Assembly: GCA_002197995.1 (NCBI GenBank)
Contig: NGZR01000002.1
Coordinates: forward strand, 6,200,001-6,264,000
DNA: 64,000 nt
Source: Gaeumannomyces sp. JS-464
Lineage: Eukaryota > Ascomycota > Sordariomycetes > Magnaporthales > Magnaporthaceae
Direction: 5' to 3'
Shown in pieces: positions 20,451 to 33,350 of the stretch (its first letter is position 1; each line of letters starts with the position of its first letter). Position numbers and translations under genes: made by a program. Below the pieces are notes generated by a model. It saw only the letters and a program-made list of their open reading frames with translations, was not told the origin of the DNA and searched no databases.

Positions 20451-23400
20451 ATGTCGTCCTCCAAAGGGAACAGCAAGCGCTCCAAGTTCGCCGAGCTACG
20501 GGCACTACGCCAGTCGGGCAAGAAGACATTTGATTCATACGAGGTTGAAAAGGTCGACTCACTATACGAGGAAGTAGACGAGGACAGTTACAAGAAGCTC
20601 GTCCGGGAGCGGCTCAACCAGGATGACTTTGTCGTCGACGACAACGGCGAGGGGTATGCCGACGACGGCCGCGAGGACTGGGACCGTGTCCCCGTCTATG
20701 ACGACAGTGAAAGCGACGGGGCAGCACCCCGCAAACCCGGCAAGTCTGGTAGGCCTTGCCTCTTGCTGCACCAGCCACGTCTCTCGGCACCGGCCCTTCG
20801 CCCCCGCGCCGGCCTTGCTCTACCTTTGCCTATGGTTGCGCAACGATGCTAACAACGACGCTAGCAGCAGCAGGAAAGCGCACTCGAGACGACGACAAGG
20901 CCAAGCGGGATGCGAACGACCGAGGTATATCCGAATACTTCTCCAAGGGCGCTCCGAGAGCGCAGCAGAAGCCAAAGGTATAGGCTTGATACGTGCCCTG
21001 TACGGCCCGGCCGTTTTGCGATCGTAGCCGACTGACGTAACGCCGGATGTCTGTTGTAGGCCGTCAAGACGGAGGATGACGACAAGTTCCTGGCGGACCT
21101 TCTCGGCGAGGTTGACAGTAACGCTCGTTTGACTACCCACAAGAGCGCCGCCGCGAAGCCGGCCGAGCGCCGCAAAGGCCGCCCTCTCTCCCCGGGCCTG
21201 GCGCACGCCAGCCTCGGCCCAAGAAGGTAAAGACGAGCGATAGCCGTCGCGCCTTGCCAACCCGCGCGGCCGACAACACAGCACTTTCAGACGATGAAGG
21301 TTTCGTTCCAGCACCCTCCAGCCCCAGCAGTCCAGGGCCTGCCCCACTTGCATTCGACGACGATGTGCCCATGAGCGATCCCGTTCCCTCGTCGCCGGCA
21401 TTCAAGGCAGCAGAGCGGAAATCTCTATCAAAAGAAGGTGACGGAGAGCGAAAATCCCTGCCTTATTAAGAAGGAGGCAGTGGACGACGACGACGAGGAT
21501 GCAATGGAGGTTTCCCACGCGGGCGCCATCGCCTCCTCCAGCGTCAATCTAGCAGCGTCCAAGCCCGTAAAAAGAGTGCTCAAGCCACCGGTTGCGGAAC
21601 CATCGGCGCCCGAGCCCAAGGTTGAGAAGGGCGGGAGCAGCACAGAGGAAATAGATGCTTCGTCGTGGACGCAGATCACGCAGGGCCTGAACGTTGTCAA
21701 CTCGCCAGCTGAGGGTGTCCCGGCAGGTAAGATGGACTCGGCCGATGCGGTCGAGGAGGATGGGAGTCTCCGCATGTTCTGGCTGGACTACGCCGAGGTT
21801 GCCGGCAGCCTCTGTCTGTTTGGCAAGGTGCTTAACAAGAAGACCCAGACATACACCAGCTGTTTCGTCAAGGTGGACAACATCCTCAGAAAGCTGTACT
21901 TCCTTCCGCGGCAGTTCCGGGTACGACAGGGAGAGGAGCGGGAGGACGAGTCGGTTGGGATGCAGGACGTGTACGGCGAGGTGGACGAGCTCATGACCAA
22001 GATGGGCGTGGATATGCACAAGATCAAGGCGTGCTCGCGCAAGTACGCGTTCGAGCTGCCCGACGTTCCGCGCGAGGGCCAGTACCTGAAGCTTCTTTAC
22101 CCGTACACCAAGCCGCAGCTGGATGGCGACCGGGCTGGCGAGACGTACTCGCGCGTGTTTGGGACCAACACGTCGCTGTTTGAACAGTTCGTGCTGTGGA
22201 AGAACATCATGGGCCCATGCTGGCTCAAGATCGAGGACGCCAGCTTTGGGGCGGTGCGCAACGCGTCGCACTGTCGGCTCGAGGTGCTCGCGGAGCACCC
22301 AGCCATGATCTCGACTCTGAGCGAGGCCGAGGCACCGGAGCCGCCACCGCTGACTGTGATGAGCGTGGCGCTGCGTACCAAGTTCAACGCCAAGGAGAAC
22401 AAGCAGGAGGTGCTGGCCATTAGCGGGCGTGTATACGAGAAGGTGTCTCTCGCGGAGACGGCGCCTGCGGACAAGCTGGTGTGCCGGACGTTCACAGTGG
22501 TACGGCCAGCTGACGGGCAGGCGTTCCCGATGGGGTTTGAGGCGCTGGCCAAGGACAGGCGGCGGACCAAGGGTGTGGCGGCCAAGACGACGCGGAACGA
22601 GTCGGACCTACTCTCCTTCTTCCTGGCTCAGGTGGACCTGGCGGACCCGGACGTGGTGGTGGGCCACCAGCTCGAGGGGGCCGACTACAGCGTGCTGCTG
22701 AGCCGGCTGCACGACAAGAAGGTGCACCAGTGGTCCCGGCTGGGGCGGCTGCGGCGATCGCAGTGGCCGGCGTCGATGGGGCGGACGGGCGGCAACGTGT
22801 TCGCGGAGCGGCAGGTCATGGCGGGGCGGCTGCTGTGCGACCTGGCCAACGACGCGGGCAAGTCGGTCATGCCCAAGTGCCAGTCGTGGGGGCTGACCGA
22901 GATGTGCAGCCTGTACCTGGCAGGGGCGGGCCAGCGTCGTCTGGATGTGGACAGCGAGGCGGCGCTCCGGACATGGGCGGCAACGCGGGACGGGCTGGTG
23001 GACTATCTGGCGCACATGGAGGCCGACACGTACCTGATGGCGGCGCTGGCGCTGCGCACGCAGATCTTGCCCCTGACCAAGGTGCTGACCAACCTGGCGG
23101 GCAACTCGTGGGCGCGCACACTGACGGGCACGCGGGCGGAGCGCAACGAGTACATTCTGCTGCACGAGTTCTATCGCAACAAGTACATTTGCCCAGACAA
23201 GCCCGTGTTCCGCGGGCGCGAGGCGCGGGCAGTCAAAGAGGAAGACGAGGACGAAGCCAAGGCCGGCGGCGGCAAGAAGAAGGACAAGTACAAAGGAGGT
23301 CTCGTGTTCGAGCCCGAAAAAGGGTTGTACGACAAGTTCGTGCTCGTCATGGACTTCAACTCGCTGTATCCGTCCATCATCCAGGAGTTCAATATCTGCT

Positions 23401-25214
23401 TCACGACGGTGGACAGGTCGTCGCTGACAGCCAAGGATGAGGACGAGGTGCCCGAGGTGCCGTCGGCCAAGCTGGAGCAGGGCATTCTGCCGCGTCTGAT
23501 CGCGACGCTGGTCAGCCGGCGGCGACAGGTCAAGGCGCTGATGAAGGACAAGACGGCGACGGCGGAGCAGCTGGCGACGTGGGACGTCAAGCAGCTGGCG
23601 CTCAAGCTGACGGCAAACTCGATGTACGGGTGTCTGGGCTTCGACAAGTCGCGCTTCTACGCGCGGCCGCTGGCGGTGCTCACGACGTACAAGGGACGCG
23701 AGATTCTGCGCAGCACCAAGGAGCTGGCCGAGAGCAACGCGCTGCAGGTTATCTATGGCGACACCGACTCGGTCATGATCAACGCCAACGTCGACAGCTA
23801 CGCCGCCGCGCGTCGCGTCGGCAACGACTTCAAGCGGGCCGTCAACGAGCGCTACCGCCTGCTGGAGATCGACATCGACAACGTGTTCCGCCGCATCCTG
23901 CTGCAGGCCAAGAAGAAGTACGCCGCCGTCAACCTGGTCGAGATCGACGGCCGTCTGGTCGAGAAGATGGAGGTCAAGGGCCTGGACATGCGCCGCCGTG
24001 AGTACTGCGCCTTGTCTAAGGAGGTCTCGGCCCACATCCTGGACGAGATCCTGTCGGGCGACGAGACCGAGGCCTCGGTCGCCCGCATCCACGAGTACCT
24101 GCGCGACATCGCCGCCCGCATGCGCGCGGCCACCGTGCCCCCGCAAAAATACGTCATCTTCACCCAGCTGGGCAAGGCCCCGCGCGAGTACCCCAACGCC
24201 GAGTCGATGCCCCAGGTCCAGGTCGCCCTGCGCGACCTGGCCCGCGGCAAGACAGTGCGCAAGGGCGACGTGGTCTCATACATCGTCACCACCGGCTCCG
24301 AGCCCGTGGCCAAGCGCGCCTACACACCGACCGACGTGCTCAAGCCCGACTCGGGCCTGACCCCGGACGTCGACTGGTACATGGCCAAGCAGATATTCCC
24401 CCCCGTAGAGCGTCTGTGTGCCAGCATTGTCGGCACCTCGACTGCCCAGCTTGCCGAGAACCTCGGCCTGGACCCCCGCCGCTATGCCGCCGGCCCCTCG
24501 TCCGCCGGCCAGGCCACCGGGACCGCCGACGGCCTTGACATTCATCCGCTCGAGTCGCAGCTGCCCGATGAGGTCCGCTTTGCCAGCTGCGCCCGCCTGC
24601 AGCTCCGATGCCGCGCCTGCAAGCTCGTTTCGACCTTCGACGGCATCGGGGCCGCCGACGACGAGCAGAAGGAACAGCAGGAGCAACAGCAATCTAAGCC
24701 TGACGCCGGCGGCAGCACTATCAAGGTCACGGCCTCGGGTATGGCCTGCGGGTCGTGCGACGCCAAGCTGTCGCCCATCTCGGTGGTGGCGCAGGTCGAG
24801 CGCGCGGTGCGGTCGGCGACGGCGCGCTACTACGAGGGCTGGTTGGTGTGTGACGACGCGTCGTGCGGCGCGCGCACCTGCCAGATGAGCGTCTACGGCA
24901 CCCGCTGCCTGGGCCCCAAGGGACTCGCGCTAGACTGCCAGGGCCGCATGCGCTACGAGTTTAGCGAGCGCGACATCTACAACCAGCTTGTCTACCTGGC
25001 AAGCCTCTTCGACGTCGACAGGGCCCGCGCCCGCGCCGACGCCGCCGCCACCAGCGAGCCCGCAAAGGAGAGCCTGCGCGTTCTCGCCGAACACAACCGC
25101 GCCCGCTTCGCCACCGTCAAGGCTGTCGTGGACCGCTACCTGGACAAGTGTGGCCGCCAGTGGGTTGCCATGGACACCCTTTTTGCCAAGCTAGGCTTTG
25201 CCGCTGTCGCGTGA
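20451..25214 (+). CDS. POL1: DNA polymerase alpha catalytic subunit
   Basis: Family B polymerase that extends the primase RNA primer at origins and on the lagging strand. Exons are 20451-20748, 20874-20977 and 21060-25214, with introns of 125 and 82 bp. The N-terminus (SKFAELRALRQSGKKTFDSY) matches the alpha N-terminal domain; an acidic linker follows. Catalytic motifs are DFNSLYPSIIQEFNICFTTV (motif A, alpha type), KLTANSMYGCLGF (motif B) and YGDTDSVMI (motif C). The C-terminal zinc modules are visible as CRACKLVSTF with CGSCDAKLSP, and CDDASCGARTCQMS with RCLGPKG. Two nearby opposite frame shifts at about 21170-21215 and about 21432 in the disordered linker cancel, leaving a total of 4557 coding bases (about 1518 residues). 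From 21438 to the stop the frame is open without a break. Confidence 0.95.
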
Positions 25215-25232
25215 TGCTACTAGTTTTTTTAA

Positions 25233-25235
25233 TTT

Positions 25236-25267
<32 letters not shown>
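25233..25267. repeat. T23-A12 inverted homopolymer after POL1
   Basis: Twenty-three T followed by twelve A, starting 18 bases past the POL1 stop codon and preceded by T7AA. The RNA could fold back on itself. It may be part of the 3' end signal, or simply a slippage-prone repeat. Confidence 0.6.
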
Positions 25268-25268
<1 letters not shown>

Positions 25269-26142
25269 TCTTCCTTTTTCTTCTTTTTCATTTCCTGTTT
25301 CAAGCCTTCTTTATTTAATATCTACGTATTTCTGTCTTCTCTCGCAAGAGTCCCGGCATTGATATGCCGCTGCCGGTGGGGATGGATTTGATATTACACA
25401 AGGCCTGCCGAGCCCAGGCGAATTAGGAGTCAGGATGAACAATGGTTTGTGTGATGTCATGATCTTCTCTTTTAGACGCATCTGTGTATTTGAGTATCTT
25501 ATTTAGCGTTCAGAGCCAATTAAACCAAAGTACCACCTGTCCAACATATTGCGCCGGGGACTAGCAGCATCCACCATATTGCCGGTGTCATGTTCACACT
25601 GATATATCACAGCTCACAAGCTCGCTCAGCTCCGAGGTATGAGGGGCGAGGGAGATGGAAAATAGAGCCTCGATACGGGGAAACATCAAGAAATATAAAC
25701 GCAGAAACTCTCCCGAGGTTTAGGGCTGCTCGAAAGCGAGAATGACACTAGCAAGGGTCGAATGTTTTCCATGAACCTATCATCCCAGCCATCCCGTCGT
25801 CTTCGCCCTTCATACTTGGTTCCGTCCGTCCTCCCAGTCAGAAACAAGAAAAAGGTGAGCAAAAAAAAAGAAGAAAAAAAAGAAAAAAAAGAGAAGGCAA
25901 AAAAGGATCGAGAAAGACAAAAAAAATAAAATAAAAAAGGGAAGAACGACAAGGTTACAATGCCGGGACAAAAAGGAGAAGCATCGGTCATTGGCCTCGA
26001 GGGGGAATGAGAAATGACGGGTGGATCGGCAAACGAAGACGTCAAGAATAAAAAGAATACCAAGCATAAACAGGCAAAACGCAGTCGAGAAGAGGAAAGA
26101 TAGGGACGAGGATGTGAAAAAGGGGCGGTGAGGACGAAAAGG

Positions 26143-26171
<29 letters not shown>
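26143..26171 (+). repeat. 29-nt poly-A tract
   Basis: Uninterrupted A from 26143 to 26171 in the intergenic region downstream of the eIF4G stop. On the eIF4G sense strand it is poly-T. Confidence 0.7.
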
Positions 26172-26177
<6 letters not shown>

Positions 26178-26874
26178 GGAAGAGGCAAGAAAGATTTGAG
26201 CAGCAGAGCACGGGATCCCTCCTTTACTGTTTTTTCATACCCGTGTCACCGCCGCCACCCCTCCCACGATTTCATCATTGGTTATCGAGGAGTTCCCGGC
26301 CGGCCGATTTTGGAGGAAAGATAATAAACACAAGTAGAATTGAAGACATGAGGAACAAGAGGAGGAAAATGGTACCGCCAGACCAAAGGATGTCTGGACG
26401 GTTGGTCTATGATGGTGGTGGATGGAGGATGGAATTGTACGTGGTCAAAAGCCGAGGTATCGTGAGGAAGGAAACGAGGAAGTCTGGCGGCGCTTTTGAT
26501 AAACAAATGACAACAGCAACAACAAAAATACCGACACATAATAGAGTGACTTGCTTTTTTTTCTTCTTTTTTTTTCCCTTTTTTTTTGGTGTTTCGTTTT
26601 CTCTTCTGTCTTTCTTCAAGGATGGGTCTGAGGAATCGCGCGGTTTTTGTTCGAAATACCCTGTAAATGCAAGCAACAAGCACGCCCCTTCCATGCACAT
26701 GTGGCCGAGCACGGTGAAATGAATGGCAGCTGGAAGAGCGCGCCGCGGAAACGACACGGTTCCTCATAATGCCACTGAGAAGAAACGGAAGAGGACGGTG
26801 GGTGGGAGGACGAAAGACAAACAAGCAGGCATGCAGCGGACGACATGCCGGCTCGGCAGATTAGACCTCCCCCC

Positions 26875-29800
26875 TCAGACGCGTCCCTTGGTCGTGTCGG
26901 GTGTGACCTTGGCGAGCGCCGGTGATACCGCCGTCGAGGGCGGCGATGCCGGGTTCTCCGTTTCCATATTCGCAAGAAGGCTGTGCGGCCACTTGATTAG
27001 TTCTCTGCACACTGACACCTGTTCCTCTACACCATAATCTCCGGGGGCAAACTCACCTGAACGCGTTCGAGTGCGAAGCCGACTCCCTTGTTGGTGGGGT
27101 TCCCGTCCTGGAAGAAGCGCCGGAGTCCTCGCCGGCGCGACCAAAGGCGCCACCAGCACCAAGCCTGGCGCGGCCGCTGTTGCTGCGGCTCGCAAACATG
27201 GAGCTGGGGCCAAAGGTGGCGTTCTGTGAGCTTGTCCTCGTGGCCGAGCCTTTGAGCCGCCGCAAATCGTTCATATCGATCTGGTGTTGGTTGGGAGCAG
27301 GCTGGCTATAGCCCGACAACCCCCGTCCGTCGCCGCTACGGCCGCCCATGGGCGGCCTTCCGCCGGGCCCACCCCTCTGGTTGCCCCGCGCGTTCTCGGC
27401 TGCCTTTTGCGCTGCCGCCGCCTCGGCCTCGGCGCGGACCTCGTCCAGCGTCTTGGGACCCTTGTTGGCTTCCTTGGAAACCCAGTTGGCGCGGCGCAGA
27501 TCCACCATGTCCATCAGCATGAACTTGAGACGACTCGGAAGCTCGGGCATCTTGATCATGGCGTCGATGCGCTGGAAGTAGGCGTCCATCATGTGTTTTC
27601 CCTGCGTCTTCTCCGTGTTGACGTCCAGGTTGCCTCCGATGGTGCGCAGGAGCTTGGAAAGTGACTCGATCTCGGCCTCGTCGGGCACGCCGCGGTAGTC
27701 GACGAGCTTGCGCACACACTCGTGCATGATGCGCTCCGTCAGCATGCCAAGTTTGTACAGCTCGCCGATGAACTGGACCAGACCCAAACCCCGCCTCTTG
27801 GCGGCCGCCGCGATGTAGTACTCGTCCGAGAGCATGGCGGCCTCGCCCGGCTTGGGCTGCTCGCCCTCCTTGGGCTCCGGGAGGTCGATTTTCCAGCCGC
27901 GTTCGAACTCCTCCTGACAGCGGTTGAGGAGGTACTTGCGGAACAGGGCACCGCCGCTGACCACGTTGCCGTGCTTGTCTGTGATGCTGACGTCGCGGAT
28001 CTCGGGGCTCATGGTGTCCAGCATGCGCTTGCAGAACTTGGCGTACATGGACGCCCAATGGGCCTCATCTGTGGCCTTCTCGAACGTGAGCTGGATGACC
28101 TGGCGCAGCGTGCGGCCATCCTGCTCGTCCTTAGACTGGCCCGCGATCGCCAGGATCTGGTCGGCAATCTTGTCGAACTTTTCGGGCGTCATCTTGTTGA
28201 GAGCAGCCTTGACCTTGCGCTGCACCACCTCCGGGTCGAGGAGCTCACTCGAGGAGCCCGTTGGCGCAGCTGCCGCCTTGTTGCCGACGCTGCGCGGCTT
28301 CCATCCGGTGGCCGAGATGGCGATGGGCTTGACATCGACGCCCTGCGTAAGGGGCATGGTCTTAGCAGCCTGTGCTTCGTTCTTGGCGCTGAAGTCACGC
28401 TTGCTTCCGCCGCGCGTGGTTCTGCTTCCCTGGCGGGGCGAGTTGGGGATGTTCATGTTGTTAGACGGCGTGCGCGGCATCATGTTGCCACCAGGGAAAG
28501 ATCGCCCGAATGCGCCCATGCTTCCCCCGACCATACTGTTGATGCCACCCCGCGGCGGCGGGCCCATCCGGTCACCTGGACCCTGCGTGAGCTTGGATGG
28601 CGGCGCAATGAAGCCACTGCCCATACCACCACCGCCTCCAAAGTTGTTGGCGCCAGGGCGCGAGTTCTGGCGTCCTGACCCAGGCGCCGGTGTCCTGGCC
28701 GAGGCCGACCTGGAGCCTCCGTCGCCATCGCCGATGAGGGTCTTGACCTGTTGGCCAAACTCCATGGACGGCTGCTCCGTAAACACCTTCTGGAACTGGA
28801 GCAGGAAGTTGGAATCGTACTTGAAGCTCTTGCCCTTGCGGGCGACAGCAACGTTCAGCGCCGGGTTGGGAGAGTTGATGCCGGCAGGATACAGGCTGGG
28901 CGCGATCGCTTCGAGAAATCGGGCCGATTTAAGCGACTGCAGGGCAGCACTGGGTTGCGGTGGCTCCACGGCGCTCGTTTTCAGGGGCGCCAGGTTGAGG
29001 GCGGCAGGCTTGGAGCGTTGTTTTTCCGTGTTGCCTGACTTGGCGGCAGAAGAGGATGCCGTGCTGCCGGCGACACTCAGGGATGCCAGCTTGTCAGTCA
29101 TCGAGCTGACGCTCGCGGCTGCCGGCTCCTTGGCGTCTGAGGCCTTGGCGGCTGGGACATCGGCGGTCGGTTTGCCGCTTGCCTTGGCCTCTGCTTCCGC
29201 CCGTTTCTTCTCACGCTCTTCTTCAAGGCGCTCCATTTCGCGCTCCTGCTCCCGGAGTTTGCGGTCGTTCTCGGCTGCATTCTTTACCCGGTTCTCCTCG
29301 TCGAGCCGCTTCTTTTCCTCAGCCGCAACCTTCTTCTTAGCCTCGTACTCGGCAGCCTCTTTCTCACGTTTCGCTTCGGCCTCCTCCATCTCGCGGATCA
29401 TACGCTCCATCTCGTCCTCCTCGTCCACCTCGGGCTGGTGTGCCGGTTCCTTGTCAGCCTCGGCAGCGGCGGTTTCCGGAGCCTGAGGTCGAGTCTCGCT
29501 GGGCGCAGCATCAGCCTGCGGCGTATCCTTGTTCTCAGTTGGCTTGTCGTCAGCAGCCTTGGCAGCCTCCTGATCCGCGGTGTCTGAGTTGTCCGCATCA
29601 TCGCCACTGCCCGGAGCCTTAACACTCAGCTTTTCGGCGGAAGCATCCGCTGTTTGGGGCGCAGCGTCCTTTGCCTCGGCCGGCGCCCCAGCTGTCTGCG
29701 TCTTGTGCACCTGCTCTCTGAACTCGCTCCTCAACTGCTCGGCAGTTTTGGAGCTCTCCGACCGAGCATGTGACGGTGCTGTGGCTTTGGGAGGAGGCGT

Positions 29801-31760
29801 TGAAGAAGAGCTGACTACTGGTGGGGTCTTGGACAGTTGGACGCTAGGAACCGGCGACGCAGGTGCCTTGAGGCTGGTCAGGTCGACAGCCTCCCCTGCA
29901 GCGTTCTTGATAGTAATTTTAGTGAGGGCCTTCTTGGGGATAACAAAGGGTGAAGATGATGAAACGACGGCGGGCTTGGCGCTCGCAGTATGCACCTGTG
30001 CCGGAGGCGCCTGGGTTGCTGCTTGCGACTGCGGGTGTCCGGTACTAGAGTTAGGCCTCTCCGACACCTGTGATGCATTCCGAGACATGGGCTGAGCCTG
30101 GGGTGGGTATGGCCCCTGGCTGTAAGGCTGCTGGAAACCCGGAGAGGGAGATGGGCCCGGGGCGGCATCCCGTATGGTATCGAGGGAGGCATCTGAGGGT
30201 ACTGCGGGTAGCCCATGCCCATCATGGACTGCTGTCGTGGATCGAAGGGGGGAGGGAAGGGTATGTCTGCTTCTTGTAAGTCAGCAAGCGATCGAAGCCA
30301 CCACTTGTCGGCGACAAGTCTATCTTTTCTCCGAAGACAAGGGGAGTCGGGTCCAGCTCGGAAGCGACTTTGAGGACGCGCGATGCGCGCTGTAGGCGCG
30401 GCTGGTCGCGCTGGGCTGTGAGTGCGACTGCCGTCATCTTGACTACGTCGCCGCCCGGGCCGGCCTGATTGCCTGCTATCCTCTGTGGAGGGCTGTGCGG
30501 GCAGGAGATGTCATTTACATTTGGGTAGGTCGGCGGATGTATGCATTGAAACCTTGCTGCGGGGGGTGGACCGGCAGCGACTGGTTCATCGTCGGTGTGC
30601 CCGGGTTCGGCATCGCGTTGCCCATGGCGGGACTGCCCCGGGGTTGGGGAGAGCTCTGGTACGGGGGCATGCCCGCTGGTTCTGCGGGTAGTTCATACCA
30701 CCCCGCCCCTGTCCACCATGTCCTCCACCACGGCCGTGACCGTACTGGCCGCCAGGAGGGTAGCCCATAGGGTTGTTGTAGCCGCCGGCGTTGTTGTAGC
30801 CGCCGCGGCCACGTCCGCCCGATGGACCGAAGCCGCCACCGCCTCTTGCGATACCAGGGCCGCCGTGGCTTCCTGCGTTGTCATGAACAGAATGTGTGCT
30901 TCCATGGCGCATGTGTGGAGATCCAGACCCCATAGGATGAGGTCCCTGTGAAAGGTGCTTCATATGACGCTGCGCGGGAATTCCAAAGTTAGCACATGCA
31001 CGCCACGACAAAAACCAAGTGTCTCCACCTTCATCGGGTTGGGTAAAGAATGCCTTCTCAACAAATGGTGGGAGGACGAGGCAGGAATGAGATTGCATGG
31101 TGAGGGCAGACTGGGAGTGGGACCATGAAAGGAGACCAAACGAAAATCCGAACTCACCTCGCCATCGCCACCAAGGCTACCAAACTTCATACTTGGCCCG
31201 CCGTCTTGCGCCATCATTGAGGGTGGCCTGCCTCCACTAGCAGACGGCTGGGGAATAGGGGATGGTGAATGCGCCGGCGAGGGAACGCGGGCATTATTCC
31301 CCGGGATGGGAATCGGGGCAGAGGTGCCCTGCTGGGGTGTGCTGTGGGCGATGGCGGGGGATTCCTTATAGCCAAACTGAATGTTGCCCTTGGAGCCTCC
31401 CACGGGACCTCCGTTTGCAATGTAGCCGCTCGGGCCGTTTGCGCTGTGGTAACCGAGCTCTTCCGGTCGTGGCCGTTAGTGGCCGCACCGTGCGCGACGG
31501 CGGGAGCGGTGGGTGCAGTTGCGGCAGGGCGGGCGTGATCGCCTGGCGGCCGTTCACTGGCGACGCGGACGAGGGCTTTCCATGTTGCTGGCCACCTGGC
31601 GCAGAGGAACCAACCACCACAGGCGGAGGTTCGATCCAGCCGCACTCAACGGCGTCGCGATGGGCTTCTTGGCAGCACCAGCGGCTGAAGCATACGACGT
31701 GGTCGAGGGAGCACTGGGGTTCTGCGCCGGGGTTTGGTCCTGGTTTGCAGTAGAAGTCAT
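26875..31760 (-). CDS. TIF4631: Translation initiation factor eIF4G (N-terminal part frameshifted)
   Basis: The scaffold that joins cap-binding eIF4E, eIF4A and poly(A)-binding protein during translation initiation. The long exon 27057-30088 is open for about 1010 codons. It contains ITIKNAAGEAVDLTSLKAP, a Glu/Lys-rich coiled coil, FKYDSNFLLQFQKVFTEQPS (eIF4E-binding area) and a MIF4G domain (VQRKVKAALNKMTPEKFDKI to MLMDMVDLRRANWVSKE). A 76-bp intron, 26981-27056, joins SHSNAF to SLLANMETENPASPPST with a stop at 26875-26877. Upstream, exon 31158-31760 starts MTSTANQDQTPAQNPSAPST and includes GGSKGNIQFGYKESPAIAHS. Intron 30970-31157 leads to RHMKHLSQGPHPMGSGSPHM and a Gly/Arg-rich RGG stretch. 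A second intron with acceptor near 30276 is probable. At least three frame corrections are needed between 30600 and 31700. Confidence 0.9.
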
Positions 31761-33350
31761 AAGGACACTTGGTCGGCCGTCGCAGCGGTGGGATCTAGGT
31801 GTGCGTGTTGGGCGGAGTTCGTGGTCGTGGGGGTCGGGTTACCCAGGCGTCAAATCAGGTCGGCAAGCCGAGCGTCAAATCCAGGCCTATCGTCGTCGAA
31901 ACAGTGAGAGAGTGGCGGTCGCGGTGGTCAGCAAGGCCGAGCTGGCGATACGACCGGCGGGCGAGGAATGTTCCGTCTTGGCCGCTGCGGCTCGGGAACA
32001 AAAGGCAGTTCCTAACGGGCGTGGCTGGGGCTGATGCGAAAGAGTGCACTGTCGCAAGAAGCGCTCTGGACTTCGACCCAAGCTTGGCTCGATCTTGCCC
32101 TCGATTGCGGCGACAAGGAATGAGACCTGCGCGGAATGTGGCCTCTGAAATGAAATTAGGGAGAAAAGGAACAGAGATCCCGATCGTATTAGGGGGAGCA
32201 GTATCACAGACCCCGTCAATGTGATTCTGTGATGAGGTGCAATGTGCCGTCGTCACAGAATGTGGTGAAGGGGGGGGGAAAAAGAGGGAGGAGGGAGAGA
32301 ACGCAAAAGAGCCGGTTGTTGCCAGTCCCTTGCCTCTCAGTTTTTTTTTTTTGCCCTTCTTTTTTTTTTTCCTTCCAGTTTACCTTCGGCAGCGTCAGCC
32401 ACAATGTGGCGCCACATCTAAAGAAATTTGTTTGGGTTTCAGCGGGGCAAATCCAATGGATGGTTGGTGGAACGTGCAAGTTCCAGAGTGTGTGGTGCAG
32501 CGTTGAGCGTGAGCAGACGTCAACTGACATCGCCCGGGCACTAGATCCCACGTCCCCCAGCCTGCTGAGGCGAAAAGAATACTTGAGTTGGTCCGGGAAG
32601 AGACAGGCCGGCGGTCATCGCCAGGTTCTCAGCTCGGGTCGTCCTCCAGAAATTAATTTAGGTGAACGCCAACTCAACTCCCATACCTGTCATGGACTTT
32701 GGCATCCCCATTTCCACGGTTCCAGTCGGTGCACGCGGACCTAGGCAGCTCGAGTTGTATCTAGGTGTAGGCACTTTGGATCCCAAGGGGACTCTACCCA
32801 CGTCGTAACCCATTTCCTCTTTTTAAGCCGCACACTTTTTTTTTTCCCCCTCCCCGCTCTCGACACAAGAATTTCTTAGATGAGGCAAAAGCGTCGAAGA
32901 ACGATTATTTCTATCCTGAAGCAGCCCAATCAGATTCAGGGGCTTGTGATTGCCCAGCCCTGGCACCGTCCGTCGAGTCATCAAACAGGGGTCCCACAAA
33001 TGGAAAGCTTCCGGAAAAGCACACGAATAGATAGCCCTTGGTGGCTTGCGCGCTGACGCCAGGAGACTCTGCACGCCCCTCCATCCTCTGCTTGACGGTG
33101 CTGCATCCCCTGGTCTCGAAGCATCACCATCAAAATTCCTTGCACTCTGTAGCCTGGCAATTCAATTATCCATTCCTGAGGGATGCATTGCGATGGAGGG
33201 GATTTGTTTTGTTTATTCCGGCCGCGGCATAGAATTCTGCCGGCTCAACTGCTCCATCAGGCATCAAGGCTGGTGCAGGCAGGCCTCAAAAAGCCGTGCA
33301 ACCCGAGGCGGCGCCCGAAACGGACTGACTCAACCCCGTGCTCTGTGCTC
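31761..33350. other. Intergenic region upstream of eIF4G and downstream of Aquarius
   Basis: Holds the eIF4G promoter and leader (reading left) and the 3' end of the Aquarius gene. T-runs lie at 32341-32352, about 32361-32370 and about 32838-32846. Open frames such as 33046-33504 on + partly overlap the Aquarius 3' end in antisense and are not called. Confidence 0.4.

Larger units (their letters stand above)
25215..26874. other. Convergent 3' region between POL1 and eIF4G
   Basis: A 1.66-kb gap between two converging genes, rich in homopolymers. It has the T/A run after POL1, scattered A-rich and GA-rich tracts (about 25860-25960), a 29-nt poly-A and T-rich tracts near 26550-26590. Long open frames over the A/T tracts are low-complexity (poly-Phe or poly-Lys) and are not genes. 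Confidence 0.5.

Noticed and set aside
21438..21440. Separate gene start for the 1258-codon polymerase frame
   Set aside because: The first codon is GTG, and the upstream exons encode the polymerase alpha N-terminal domain; it is an internal point after a frame lesion.
22608..24146. 512-codon open frame on the minus strand
   Set aside because: It lies opposite the DNA polymerase alpha catalytic core, is His/Arg/Leu/Gln-rich and arises from GC-rich codon structure on the + strand.
27722..29486. Plus-strand frames of 318 and 520 codons
   Set aside because: Both lie antisense to the long eIF4G exon and have no recognisable content.
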